Shown here piece by piece: positions 1 to 5,615 of a stretch of 26,326 bases of DNA. Below the pieces are notes generated by a model. It had not been told where the DNA came from. It ran no database searches and worked only from the letters and a program-made list of their open reading frames with translations. The DNA is taken from positions 1 to 26,326 of the forward strand of contig DKZK01000023.1 of NCBI GenBank assembly GCA_002493625.1, in the 5' to 3' direction. The stretch is from Lachnospiraceae bacterium UBA7076. GTDB lineage: Bacteria; Bacillota; Clostridia; Lachnospirales; Lachnospiraceae. How positions within the stretch are numbered: the first letter of the stretch is position 1; every line of letters begins with the position of its first letter. Position numbers and translations under genes: made by a program.

Positions 1-151
1 TTTCCGCCGTTTTTCCCTTAAAATCCTCTGATGCGATGAGGCTGTTCAGGTAATCCAAAATCATATAAAGCTTTATTTCCAGTGTCGTCCAGCTTTGCTT
101 CATGTCTCCCGTCATGTTTTTTATTTCCTCCGGTTTAATAACTCGTCCCAT
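1..151 (-). CDS. Partial N-terminus of a probable WXG/LXG-like secreted protein (C-terminus outside window)
   Basis: An open frame starts with ATG at 151 and runs off the left edge after 50 codons. A strong Shine-Dalgarno (GAGGAGG, 157-163) sits 5 nt upstream, and a good promoter lies at 197-225, so the start is well supported. The visible protein begins MGRVIKPEEIKNMTGD, continues as a predicted amphipathic helix with an S-W pair at residues 20-21, and reaches FKGKTAE at 44-50. A helical start followed by a G-K-x-A motif resembles the N-terminal helical hairpin of the WXG100/LXG superfamily, which targets type VII-secreted polymorphic toxins. That assignment is inference from a short stretch; a coiled-coil protein of another kind is possible. 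Everything that would define a toxin domain lies outside the window. Confidence 0.5.
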   Translation of the reverse strand, partial: MGRVIKPEEIKNMTGDMKQSWTTLEIKLYMILDYLNSLIASEDFKGKTAE

Positions 152-196
152 GTTTTCCTCCTCATTATAGCTATATAGTGTTTTGCTTCATATCTA

Positions 197-225
197 ACTA
201 TATATTTCTCATAGAAAGCCTTCAA
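197..225 (-). promoter_or_regulatory. Promoter of the left-edge partial gene
   Basis: On the minus strand, TTGAAG (220-225) is followed after exactly 17 nt by TATAGT (197-202), a good sigma-A match, and points at the ATG at 151. The three 20-bp repeats end just upstream of the -35 box. Confidence 0.6.
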
Positions 226-227
226 CA

Positions 228-287
228 TTTTTTGCATGAACGACACGTTTTTTGCATGAACGACACGTTTTTTGCATGAACGACACG
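228..287. repeat. Three perfect tandem 20-bp repeats upstream of a promoter
   Basis: The unit ttttttgcatgaacgacacg occurs three times without mismatch at 228-247, 248-267 and 268-287. On the minus strand each unit carries GTCGTTCATGC. The array lies directly upstream of the -35 box of the left-edge gene, at a period near two helical turns, so every copy faces the same side of the helix. This arrangement fits a direct-repeat activator site. The GTTCAT core vaguely recalls LytTR-type response-regulator sites, but that is only an analogy. Confidence 0.85.
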
Positions 288-423
288 TTTTTGTTTTATT
301 GCGTCTCCAGCCATTAAAAATCTCTGGCAATAATATTTATATAATGCTAAAATATAGCCCATACCAACAAAACATAAATGCAAAATTATGCGAAAAAATC
401 ATAAGGAAAGGCAAATACAAATT

Positions 424-1059
424 ATGAGACTGAGAAATGTGAAGGGCTCACGAGAAGCAATCGCTGCAAATGAGTTTGTAATACATAACGAGGAAGAAGC
501 AAAGGGCGGGTGGAACAGGATTTTTGGAAATACAAATCCTATCCATATAGAAATCGGTATGGGTAAGGGGCAATTCATAATGGAGCTTGCAAAAACAAAC
601 CCCAATATAAATTATATAGGAATAGAAAAGTTTTCAAGCGTATTGATTCGCGCTATCGAAAAGCAGGAGGAGGAGCAGCTTCCAAATCTCAGATTTATAC
701 GAATGGACGCGGAAAATATCGAAAATGTTTTTGATAACGCCGAGGTGGATTACATTTACCTTAATTTTTCCGACCCATGGCCGAAGGACAGGCATGCCAA
801 AAGACGCCTCACATCTTCACAATTTTTAAAAAGATATGTAAATATTTTATCCAAAAACGGAGGTCTTACATTTAAAACCGACAATCGGGCACTTTTCGAT
901 TTTTCCTTAGAGCAAGTTAAGCTTTCCGGCTGGAAGCTTATAAATGTAACCTATGACCTTCATCATTCACCGTTTTGTGAAGGCAATATTATGACAGAAT
1001 ATGAAAAAAGATTTTCTGATATGGGGAATCCCATATGCCGTATGGTTTGCACCCCGTAA
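424..1059 (+). CDS. trmB: tRNA (guanine(46)-N7)-methyltransferase TrmB
   Basis: TrmB is a cytoplasmic SAM-dependent enzyme that methylates N7 of G46 in the variable loop of tRNAs. The protein (211 aa from this start) begins MRLRNVKGSRE, as family members do. It has the SAM-binding motif EIGMGKGQF, an acidic ribose-binding segment (YIGIEKFSSV), the family signature LNFSDPWPKDRHAKRRL, and a C-terminal TEYEKRF. An in-frame ATG at 388 would add 12 residues but has no ribosome binding site; the ATG at 424 follows AAGGAAAGG (403-411) and gives the usual family length. The gene stands alone between the divergent left-edge gene and the Cys-rich gene, and runs against the expected fork direction. A sequence resembling a -10 (TATAAT, 340-345) lies upstream but without a clear -35. 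Confidence 0.95.
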   Translation: MRLRNVKGSREAIAANEFVIHNEEEAKGGWNRIFGNTNPIHIEIGMGKGQFIMELAKTNPNINYIGIEKFSSVLIRAIEKQEEEQLPNLRFIRMDAENIENVFDNAEVDYIYLNFSDPWPKDRHAKRRLTSSQFLKRYVNILSKNGGLTFKTDNRALFDFSLEQVKLSGWKLINVTYDLHHSPFCEGNIMTEYEKRFSDMGNPICRMVCTP

Positions 1060-1076
1060 CAGCTTTTGCATATAAT
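1047..1076 (+). promoter_or_regulatory. Candidate promoter for the Cys/Asn-rich gene
   Basis: TTGCAC (1047-1052), overlapping the last trmB codons, lies 18 nt before TATAAT (1071-1076). It is placed correctly for a start at 1109. A second TATAAT at 1081-1086 has no good partner. Confidence 0.4.
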
Positions 1077-1108
1077 AGGTTATAATAATATCAGGAAGCT
1101 TGTTGTTT

Positions 1109-1489
1109 ATGGGTAAAAAGAATTTATCATATAAAATCAAATCCTCTTTATACGTTTGCCGTGGTCTGAATCATGATATTAATAGATTTATATGCAATCT
1201 TCAGGAGTTAAAATGCATACTAAATAGACATTGCTGTAATAATAGATGTAACAAATGTAATAAAAACAACTGCTGTAATAACAGATTTAATAAATGTAAC
1301 AGAAACAACTGCTGCAACAACGGATTTAATAAATGTAACAGAAACAACTGCTGTAACAACGGATTTAACAATTGTAATAAAAACAACTGCAATAGTTGTA
1401 ATAGAAATTATTGCATTCCCAACTGTGATAACAATTGTGGGGACTATGATAATAACTGCTGCAAAGGCTCCTTTAGAAAAAGGCGATAG
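1109..1489 (+). CDS. Cys/Asn-rich tandem-repeat protein of unknown function
   Basis: This 126-aa frame starts at ATG 1109 with AGGAAG (1093-1098) ten bases upstream. A TTG at 1100 is possible but lies too close to the ribosome binding site. Residues 1-42 are an ordinary basic, partly hydrophobic leader. The rest is made of Asn, Cys, Lys and Arg: four 13-residue repeats of the form N-N-x-F/C-N-x-C-N-K/R-N-N-C-C, then a looser Cys-rich part and the basic end SFRKRR. I count 23 cysteines. There is no signal peptide or membrane segment. I do not recognise the family. Cys-rich repeats of this kind occur in metal-binding proteins, spore-coat proteins and some RiPP precursors, but no radical-SAM or maturation gene is visible nearby. 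Synonymous differences between repeats support real coding rather than chance low complexity. Confidence 0.65.
   Translation: MGKKNLSYKIKSSLYVCRGLNHDINRFICNLQELKCILNRHCCNNRCNKCNKNNCCNNRFNKCNRNNCCNNGFNKCNRNNCCNNGFNNCNKNNCNSCNRNYCIPNCDNNCGDYDNNCCKGSFRKRR
1238..1393 (+). repeat. Four 39-nt in-frame tandem repeats in the Cys/Asn-rich gene
   Basis: Copies begin near 1238, 1277, 1316 and 1355, each encoding 13 residues. Copies two and three are nearly identical in DNA (shared aatgtaacagaaacaact block); copies one and four are more diverged, including ATA/ACA and K/R changes. Confidence 0.8.
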
Positions 1490-1555
1490 CTTTCGACTTA
1501 ATTTTAAAAAAATACATGTTTAGACAAGCGGAATGAAAAAAATGTAAAAAAACAC

Positions 1556-1584
1556 TTGCATTTATAATATTGTTGGTATATAAT
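1556..1584 (+). promoter_or_regulatory. Promoter of tRNA-Lys
   Basis: TTGCAT (1556-1561), a 17-nt spacer and a consensus TATAAT (1579-1584) lie 42 nt upstream of the mature 5' end of the tRNA. Confidence 0.75.
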
Positions 1585-1626
1585 CTTTTTTGTTCTAGGG
1601 AACACACAATGGACACAATTATATAC

Positions 1627-1699
1627 GGGCCGCTAGCTCATTTGGTAGAGCACCTGACTCTTAATCAGGGTGTGCGGGGTTCGAGCCCCCGGCGGCCCA
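1627..1699 (+). tRNA. tRNA-Lys (anticodon CTT)
   Basis: A complete cloverleaf can be drawn: acceptor GGGCCGC (1627-1633) pairs with GCGGCCC (1692-1698), the D-arm is GCTC/GAGC, the anticodon stem CCTGA/TCAGG encloses loop CTCTTAA with anticodon CTT, and the T-arm has GGTTCGAGCC. The discriminator is A1699 and no CCA is encoded, so a CCA-adding enzyme is required. It is a single-gene transcript with its own promoter and terminator. Confidence 0.97.
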
Positions 1700-1708
1700 C
1701 TCCTAAAA

Positions 1709-1753
1709 GCATCGGTTTTGCAGACTTAGAGCTGCGGGGTCGGTGTTTTTTTT
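1709..1753 (+). terminator. Intrinsic terminator of tRNA-Lys with a G-U-rich helix
   Basis: Bases 1709-1723 can pair without interruption with 1732-1746 (15 bp, 8-nt loop) when G-U pairs are allowed; the central five pairs are all G-U. A run of eight T ends at 1753. The helix is not a DNA palindrome, so it only shows up if RNA pairing is considered. Confidence 0.75.
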
Positions 1754-1814
1754 GCCCTTAACTACAGTGACATGGATTCCTTGTTTTTTTTAATTAATGT
1801 TTTGGGAGCAGTAT

Positions 1815-2726
1815 ATGATATTTGAAAGCTTAATTGAAAATGAAAATACAAATATATATTTTAATGAATGGTCAAAGTACAGACATGCTGTTACTTCATA
1901 TATTATAGAAAGCAGCAAAACTAGTCCCTGTATGTCTACCTGCAAAAAATGCCATAAACCTTCTCTTGCCATTTGGGGGGCAGGACAGTGCAATGATATT
2001 GATATTTCCTTGTTATCCAATTATTTTAACCTTGTTCTTATCGACTGTGAACAGGAAAAAATAAATGAAGCGCGCTCAAAATACATAAAGAATAATTCAT
2101 GTATATGCACGGATATTCCCTTTTGGAATATTGACCATGAGGCATATGAATTGTTTGAGGCAATGCTTGTTGATGCCTTGCCTGTTGAAAATATTACCCG
2201 GTATATAGATGAGTATATAAACAATCAGCGTAAAATCAAATATAATGAGCTGCCAAAATTTGATTACAGCATAGCTGTCGGATTATCCAGCCAGCTTTGC
2301 TCCCGTTTTATTGCCTTATTATCAAATTATAAGAAAAACTATAATAGCAACGAGCTTAATTTCCTTTATAATTACTTTTCTTCCTTAAATAAAACCGCAG
2401 TAAAATCTATGCTCGAAGCACTGAAAAAAATGACCTTAAAGTTGATTATTATAGGTTATGAAATAAAATCCTACAATAATGATTTTAAAGAAGAACAACA
2501 GGATTTAAAATACTTTTCCGGATTTCGTCATGACAGCCGACTTCACTTTGATAATACACTTATAAAATCATCTGTTTCCGGAAATGATATTCTCCAGAAC
2601 GACCTATATTCGTTAGTCTGTGACACAAATAAATATATCCTTTCTAATCAAAATTTTTTCATTTGGAATTTCAACAAATACAAACATTATCTGATGCATT
2701 TTGTAAATGTATCGTTGCTGAACTAA
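1815..2726 (+). CDS. Orphan protein with a Rossmann-like nucleotide/SAM-binding motif
   Basis: This protein is 303 aa from ATG 1815, which has GGGAG (1804-1808) six bases upstream; an in-frame ATG at 1797 has no ribosome binding site. Residues 50-80 read as beta strand, glycine turn and second strand ending in an acidic residue: SLAIWGAGQCND (50-61), then NLVLID with Asp77. This is the layout of motif I and the ribose-binding acid in class I SAM-dependent methyltransferases. A small CxxxCxxC cluster (Cys39, 43, 46) comes just before. The remainder is mixed alpha/beta, rich in Asn, Tyr and Lys, with no signal peptide or clear membrane span. I cannot name a substrate. It follows the tRNA-Lys terminator and precedes the zinc-ribbon genes, and may be expressed alone. 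The Rossmann reading is probable, methyltransferase activity only possible. Confidence 0.75.
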   Translation: MIFESLIENENTNIYFNEWSKYRHAVTSYIIESSKTSPCMSTCKKCHKPSLAIWGAGQCNDIDISLLSNYFNLVLIDCEQEKINEARSKYIKNNSCICTDIPFWNIDHEAYELFEAMLVDALPVENITRYIDEYINNQRKIKYNELPKFDYSIAVGLSSQLCSRFIALLSNYKKNYNSNELNFLYNYFSSLNKTAVKSMLEALKKMTLKLIIIGYEIKSYNNDFKEEQQDLKYFSGFRHDSRLHFDNTLIKSSVSGNDILQNDLYSLVCDTNKYILSNQNFFIWNFNKYKHYLMHFVNVSLLN

Positions 2727-2748
2727 CCTTTAAACTTCCATAAATTTC

Positions 2749-2777
2749 TTGAAGATGCAGCATTATTATGATATTAT
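2749..2777 (+). promoter_or_regulatory. Promoter of the first zinc-ribbon gene
   Basis: TTGAAG (2749-2754), 17 nt, TATTAT (2772-2777). The leader that follows contains a 7-codon frame (ATG 2812 to TAA 2835, after AAGGGG) which may be a leader peptide or chance. Confidence 0.55.
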
Positions 2778-2854
2778 ATTTGTAGTTGTGTATAAAGAAA
2801 AAGGGGTTTATATGTTTACCTACAACGCAAACTAAACTTTTAGGAGGATTTATT

Positions 2855-3817
2855 ATGAATTGTACAGTGTGCGGAGCAATGATTCCGGATGGACAAACTA
2901 CATGTCCTTCATGTGGAAGTCCGGTTGCTGCAGGCAACAACGGTCAACCTGTCCAGCCAATGGGGAACTATCAGCAGCCTGTTCAGCCGATGGGCGGCTA
3001 TCAGCAGGGTCAGCCGATGGGTGGCTATCAGCAACCTGTTCAGCCAATGGGGAACTATCAGCAGCCTGTTCAGCCAATGGGTGGCTATCAGCAGGGTCAG
3101 CCAATGGGCGGTTATCAGCAACCGATGGGCGGCTATCAGCAGGGTCAACCGATGGGCGGCTATCAGCAGGGTCAACCAATGGGCGGCTATCAGCAGGGTC
3201 AGCCGATGGGCGGTTATCAGCAACCGATGGGCGGCTATCAACAGCCAATGGGTGGATCAAAAGTAAACTTTAATGGATTTTCTGACAGCCTTAAGGGACA
3301 GGCAGGCAGCATGAAGCTTTTAGCTCTCATTGGTGGCGCTTTTATTACCTTAGCACCATTTTTTAACTGGCTTTCAGCCAAAATTAAATATGACGGTGAA
3401 AAAGAAAAAGAACACTTTAATTTATTTGGTCTTGCCGGAAAAGATGGACTTGACAATGCTTTTTTTGCAATAGCCGCCATAATCATGATATTATGTGGTG
3501 TTGCGCTTATTGCTGAAGCATTAAAGGATAATATTCCTGCTGTACAATCTATACTTAATAAAAATCAGTATATGCAGTATGCTGGAATTGGATTAGTGGT
3601 ACTTGCACTTTTATTCTGGCTTCTGACATTTTTCAATGGAGACTTGAAGAACGGCATTGAAGCTGCCAAAGATACTCTTGATTTTATGAAAGGCTGGTAT
3701 GGAGATGATGTCAAAGGTCATGTAAATCATGGATTTGGACCTATTCTTTCCATAGTAGGTATTTTATGTTCAGCATTCCCTCGTGTTATGCAGCTTCTTA
3801 AAAAACCAAATTATTAA
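2855..3817 (+). CDS. Zinc-ribbon, QPMGGYQQ-repeat, four-helix membrane protein
   Basis: This 320-aa protein starts at ATG 2855 with a perfect AGGAGG (2843-2848). Residues 3-20 form a short zinc ribbon (C3-x2-C6 and C17-x2-C20) of the zinc_ribbon_2/DUF-type family common in Firmicutes membrane proteins. Residues about 30-135 are repeats of QPMGGYQQ alternating with QPVQPMGNYQ. After a polar linker come four predicted membrane helices at about 155-177, 202-222, 241-261 and 293-312, ending in a basic tail. The segment after the repeats (F-x-GFxDSLK followed by a LLALIGGAF helix and a W-L pair) is clearly shared with the gene at 4075, so the two are paralogues. The zinc ribbon and repeats are expected in the cytoplasm, because there is no signal peptide. 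Function is unknown; the organisation suggests a scaffold or envelope-stress-type membrane protein, which is speculation. Confidence 0.9.
   Translation: MNCTVCGAMIPDGQTTCPSCGSPVAAGNNGQPVQPMGNYQQPVQPMGGYQQGQPMGGYQQPVQPMGNYQQPVQPMGGYQQGQPMGGYQQPMGGYQQGQPMGGYQQGQPMGGYQQGQPMGGYQQPMGGYQQPMGGSKVNFNGFSDSLKGQAGSMKLLALIGGAFITLAPFFNWLSAKIKYDGEKEKEHFNLFGLAGKDGLDNAFFAIAAIIMILCGVALIAEALKDNIPAVQSILNKNQYMQYAGIGLVVLALLFWLLTFFNGDLKNGIEAAKDTLDFMKGWYGDDVKGHVNHGFGPILSIVGILCSAFPRVMQLLKKPNY
2944..3252 (+). repeat. In-frame 27/30-nt repeats encoding QPMGGYQQG and QPVQPMGxYQQ
   Basis: About a dozen near-identical units vary only in synonymous third bases (ggc/ggt/ggg, ccg/cca) and in whether V-Q-P or G is inserted. 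Such high DNA identity makes copy-number change by slippage or recombination likely. Confidence 0.85.
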
Positions 3818-3837
3818 GATTTTTTGTTTTGACATAT

Positions 3838-3935
3838 AGAAAAGCTTTTTGGGCTTTCTAAAAGTCAAAGACCCCGCCGCAGTCGCCAAATGCCTGCAAG
3901 CAGTCACTTGGCTCGTTGGTCGCGGGAATAAAAAG
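3838..3935. other. Intergenic structured element of nested imperfect palindromes
   Basis: Between the stop codon at 3817 and the terminator at 3936 there is no gene. The DNA is unusually GC-rich for this region. It holds a small hairpin (TAGAAAAGC/GGCTTTCTA, about 3838-3861), then a nested set: outer CCCGC/GCGGG (about 3874-3926), middle GCCAAATG/CACTTGGC, and an innermost CTG/CAG hairpin. On the minus strand the middle helix is continuous because an A-C mismatch becomes a G-U pair. This looks like a REP/MITE-type repeat or the remnant of a structured RNA. Its base composition differs from the flanking genes. Confidence 0.5.
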
Positions 3936-3971
3936 GGGCTGTCGCACTCTTAGAGCGACAGCCCTTTTTTT
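3936..3971 (+). terminator. Intrinsic terminator after the first zinc-ribbon gene
   Basis: A perfect 10-bp stem (GGGCTGTCGC, 3936-3945, with GCGACAGCCC, 3955-3964), a 9-nt loop, and seven T at 3965-3971. Confidence 0.9.
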
Positions 3972-3982
3972 ATTTGTCTGTA

Positions 3983-4011
3983 TTGTAAATATTCTCAAAT
4001 AAGTGTAAAAT
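3983..4011 (+). promoter_or_regulatory. Promoter of the second zinc-ribbon gene pair
   Basis: TTGTAA (3983-3988), 17 nt, TAAAAT (4006-4011), just after the preceding terminator and 64 nt before the ATG at 4075. Confidence 0.5.
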
Positions 4012-4074
4012 AGCTTTTAAGAATATGGTGTAAATATTTAACATTAAACTATTGTCCATTTAGGAGGTTAATAC

Positions 4075-4764
4075 ATGCAGTGCAATAATTGTGGAAAAGA
4101 AATTAAAGAGGGTATGGACTATTGCATGGAATGCGGCGCACCTTTGGAGGAGCCTGCCATAATCACACTCACAAAAGAAGACTTAAAAGCTACAAAAAAT
4201 AAAGCTGAGCCTGCTGCAGTCACGGGACCGTTTTTTGATTTATCAGGCTTTGTAAACAGCCTTAAGTCGTCCATGAGTATGCTGCTTGCCTTTATCGGCG
4301 CTATTTTACTTTACCTCTCCTCCTTTTCTACGTGGCTCTGGTATCAGCTTTTTGAACAAAAGAAATCAGCAAATATATTTGACATGGGAAATAAATCAGG
4401 GGAAATGTATATTGGAAAATCAACCTTTATAATTTTTGGAATTATAATACTTATAACAGGACTACTTATGCTTATTATGTCTGCCGATTCCTTTATAAGA
4501 CCTCTGAGAGCTATTGGTAATTCACAAACAAAACGTACCATTTTAAAATGCATACCCATAATTATAAGCATCATTATATTTATACTGATTTGGAAAAATA
4601 ACCTGTATGAACAGGCTTACAACAATATTAAAAATCAGATTGATTTTGCAAAAACCATAGGTAGTTCAAATTATACAGGTGGCAGAGGCGCAGGTCCTAT
4701 TTTATATATTTGCGGAGTAGTTCTCTATACCTTATCAATTTTATTTGAAAAAAAGGAAAACTAA
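4075..4764 (+). CDS. Zinc-ribbon four-helix membrane protein, paralogue of the gene at 2855
   Basis: The 229-aa protein starts at ATG 4075, preceded by TAGGAGG. It has the same short zinc ribbon (C3, C6, C17, C20) and the same membrane domain, with helices at about 69-92, 115-137, 157-174 and 206-224, but lacks the Gln/Pro/Gly repeat; a charged linker of some 35 residues stands in its place. Shared landmarks with the protein at 2855 are F-DLSGFVNSLKSS versus FNGFSDSLKG, and the GAGPIL versus GFGPIL entry to helix 4. It probably arose by duplication with gain or loss of the repeat. The next gene starts 5 nt after the stop, so the two form an operon. Function unknown; N-terminus expected in the cytoplasm. 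Confidence 0.88.
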   Translation: MQCNNCGKEIKEGMDYCMECGAPLEEPAIITLTKEDLKATKNKAEPAAVTGPFFDLSGFVNSLKSSMSMLLAFIGAILLYLSSFSTWLWYQLFEQKKSANIFDMGNKSGEMYIGKSTFIIFGIIILITGLLMLIMSADSFIRPLRAIGNSQTKRTILKCIPIIISIIIFILIWKNNLYEQAYNNIKNQIDFAKTIGSSNYTGGRGAGPILYICGVVLYTLSILFEKKEN

Positions 4765-4769
4765 ACATA

Positions 4770-5477
4770 ATGAATACAGATAATAACAATCAAAACTATA
4801 ATAACCAGACTTACAACAATCAGGGTTGCAATAATCAGATTTATAACAGTCAAAACTATAATAACCAAGTCTACGATAATCAGGTTTATAACAGTCAAAA
4901 CTATAATAACCAAGTCTACGATAATCAGACCTATTACAGCTCCGTAAATTATGAAAATACAGTCTCCGGTATGCCATATAATACAATTTCAACTACAACT
5001 AAAAATTATTCCCGGATTTTAAATCCAAGCGCTATTTTTGGGCTTGTTTCATCATTATGTTTAACCTTGGGGCTTTTCTTACCTGCAATGGATTTTTCTC
5101 ATTTTCATGAGGAGGTTGACATACAGTACAATCTCATAAAAATATGTAAAAACGTAGGACTACTATCAAGCATGTGGATAGGGATTCCTTATGGAATTAT
5201 AATTGGCATTATCGGAATTTTTTTCCTTTCCTTTATAAAAATACCTGTTCTTAAAATTATACCATGCCTTGTTATTACCGCAATGATTATCCTTATGGTC
5301 GCTGATGTAGGAAATATTATAGAATGGGTTACTGATACGCTGGATAAATTTTATAAAAATAATGATATTATTATTAACTTTTCAGAAATAATAAAAAGCT
5401 TTTTATCCGGCATATATTTTCTTGCTGCCGGTATTATATTGGGATTTGTAAGCTGCTTCTTTAAGACGCCCCAATAA
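4770..5477 (+). CDS. Asn/Gln/Tyr-repeat four-helix membrane protein
   Basis: This 235-aa protein begins at ATG 4770, five bases after the upstream stop, with GGAAA inside the end of that gene as the likely ribosome binding site. Residues 2-56 consist almost only of Asn, Gln, Tyr, Asp and Val in a Y-N/D-N/S-Q beat, a composition typical of prion-like or condensate-forming segments. Four predicted membrane helices follow at about 86-106, 136-156, 159-180 and 209-231. It has no zinc ribbon. Size and helix spacing resemble its operon partner at 4075, so it may be a partner subunit in which a disordered N-terminal repeat replaces the ribbon. There is no signal peptide, which puts the repeat in the cytoplasm if helix 1 acts as the anchor. 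Function unknown. Confidence 0.85.
   Translation: MNTDNNNQNYNNQTYNNQGCNNQIYNSQNYNNQVYDNQVYNSQNYNNQVYDNQTYYSSVNYENTVSGMPYNTISTTTKNYSRILNPSAIFGLVSSLCLTLGLFLPAMDFSHFHEEVDIQYNLIKICKNVGLLSSMWIGIPYGIIIGIIGIFFLSFIKIPVLKIIPCLVITAMIILMVADVGNIIEWVTDTLDKFYKNNDIIINFSEIIKSFLSGIYFLAAGIILGFVSCFFKTPQ
4841..4930 (+). repeat. Two near-identical 45-nt repeats in the Asn/Gln/Tyr gene
   Basis: The block beginning ttataacagtcaaaactat recurs 45 nt later (4841 and 4886) with no visible base change across most of its length. Each copy encodes 15 residues (Y-N-S-Q-N-Y-N-N-Q-V-Y-D-N-Q-V). Looser copies precede it. Confidence 0.85.
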
Positions 5478-5532
5478 TATTTTTTCGCACTTAAAAACAA
5501 TTAGAGAACTTTTTTATAAAGTAATAATAAAA

Positions 5533-5589
5533 CTGCCGCACTAAGAATATTTATATTATCATATAAACATTCTTAGTGCGGCAGCTTCA
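5533..5589. terminator. Strong hairpin terminator between convergent genes
   Basis: A perfect 16-bp inverted repeat (5533-5548 with 5569-5584) encloses a 20-nt AT-only loop and is followed on the + strand by cttcattttt. It lies between the + strand gene ending at 5477 and the - strand gene ending at 5616, so it can serve both, although T-runs are modest on each side. Confidence 0.8.
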
Positions 5590-5615
5590 TTTTTGTGTGT
5601 TCTTCGCGTAAGTAA

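Noticed and set aside
228..287. CRISPR array
   Set aside because: The 20-bp units abut with no spacers, and there are only three; no cas genes are present.
121..330. 69-aa frame on the minus strand spanning the 20-bp repeats
   Set aside because: It has no ribosome binding site at its start, runs through the promoter and repeats, and overlaps the better-supported left-edge gene in another frame.
1570..1761. 63-aa frame overlapping tRNA-Lys
   Set aside because: It is translation of the tRNA gene and its terminator; no ribosome binding site.
2812..2835. 7-codon leader peptide before the zinc-ribbon gene
   Set aside because: It has a plausible ribosome binding site, but no codon run or hairpin pair that would suggest attenuation, so it is mentioned only in passing.
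2898..3260. Long repetitive frames on both strands across the QPMGGYQQ repeats
   Set aside because: Repeats whose length is a multiple of three keep all frames open. Only the + strand frame with the zinc ribbon and AGGAGG is real.
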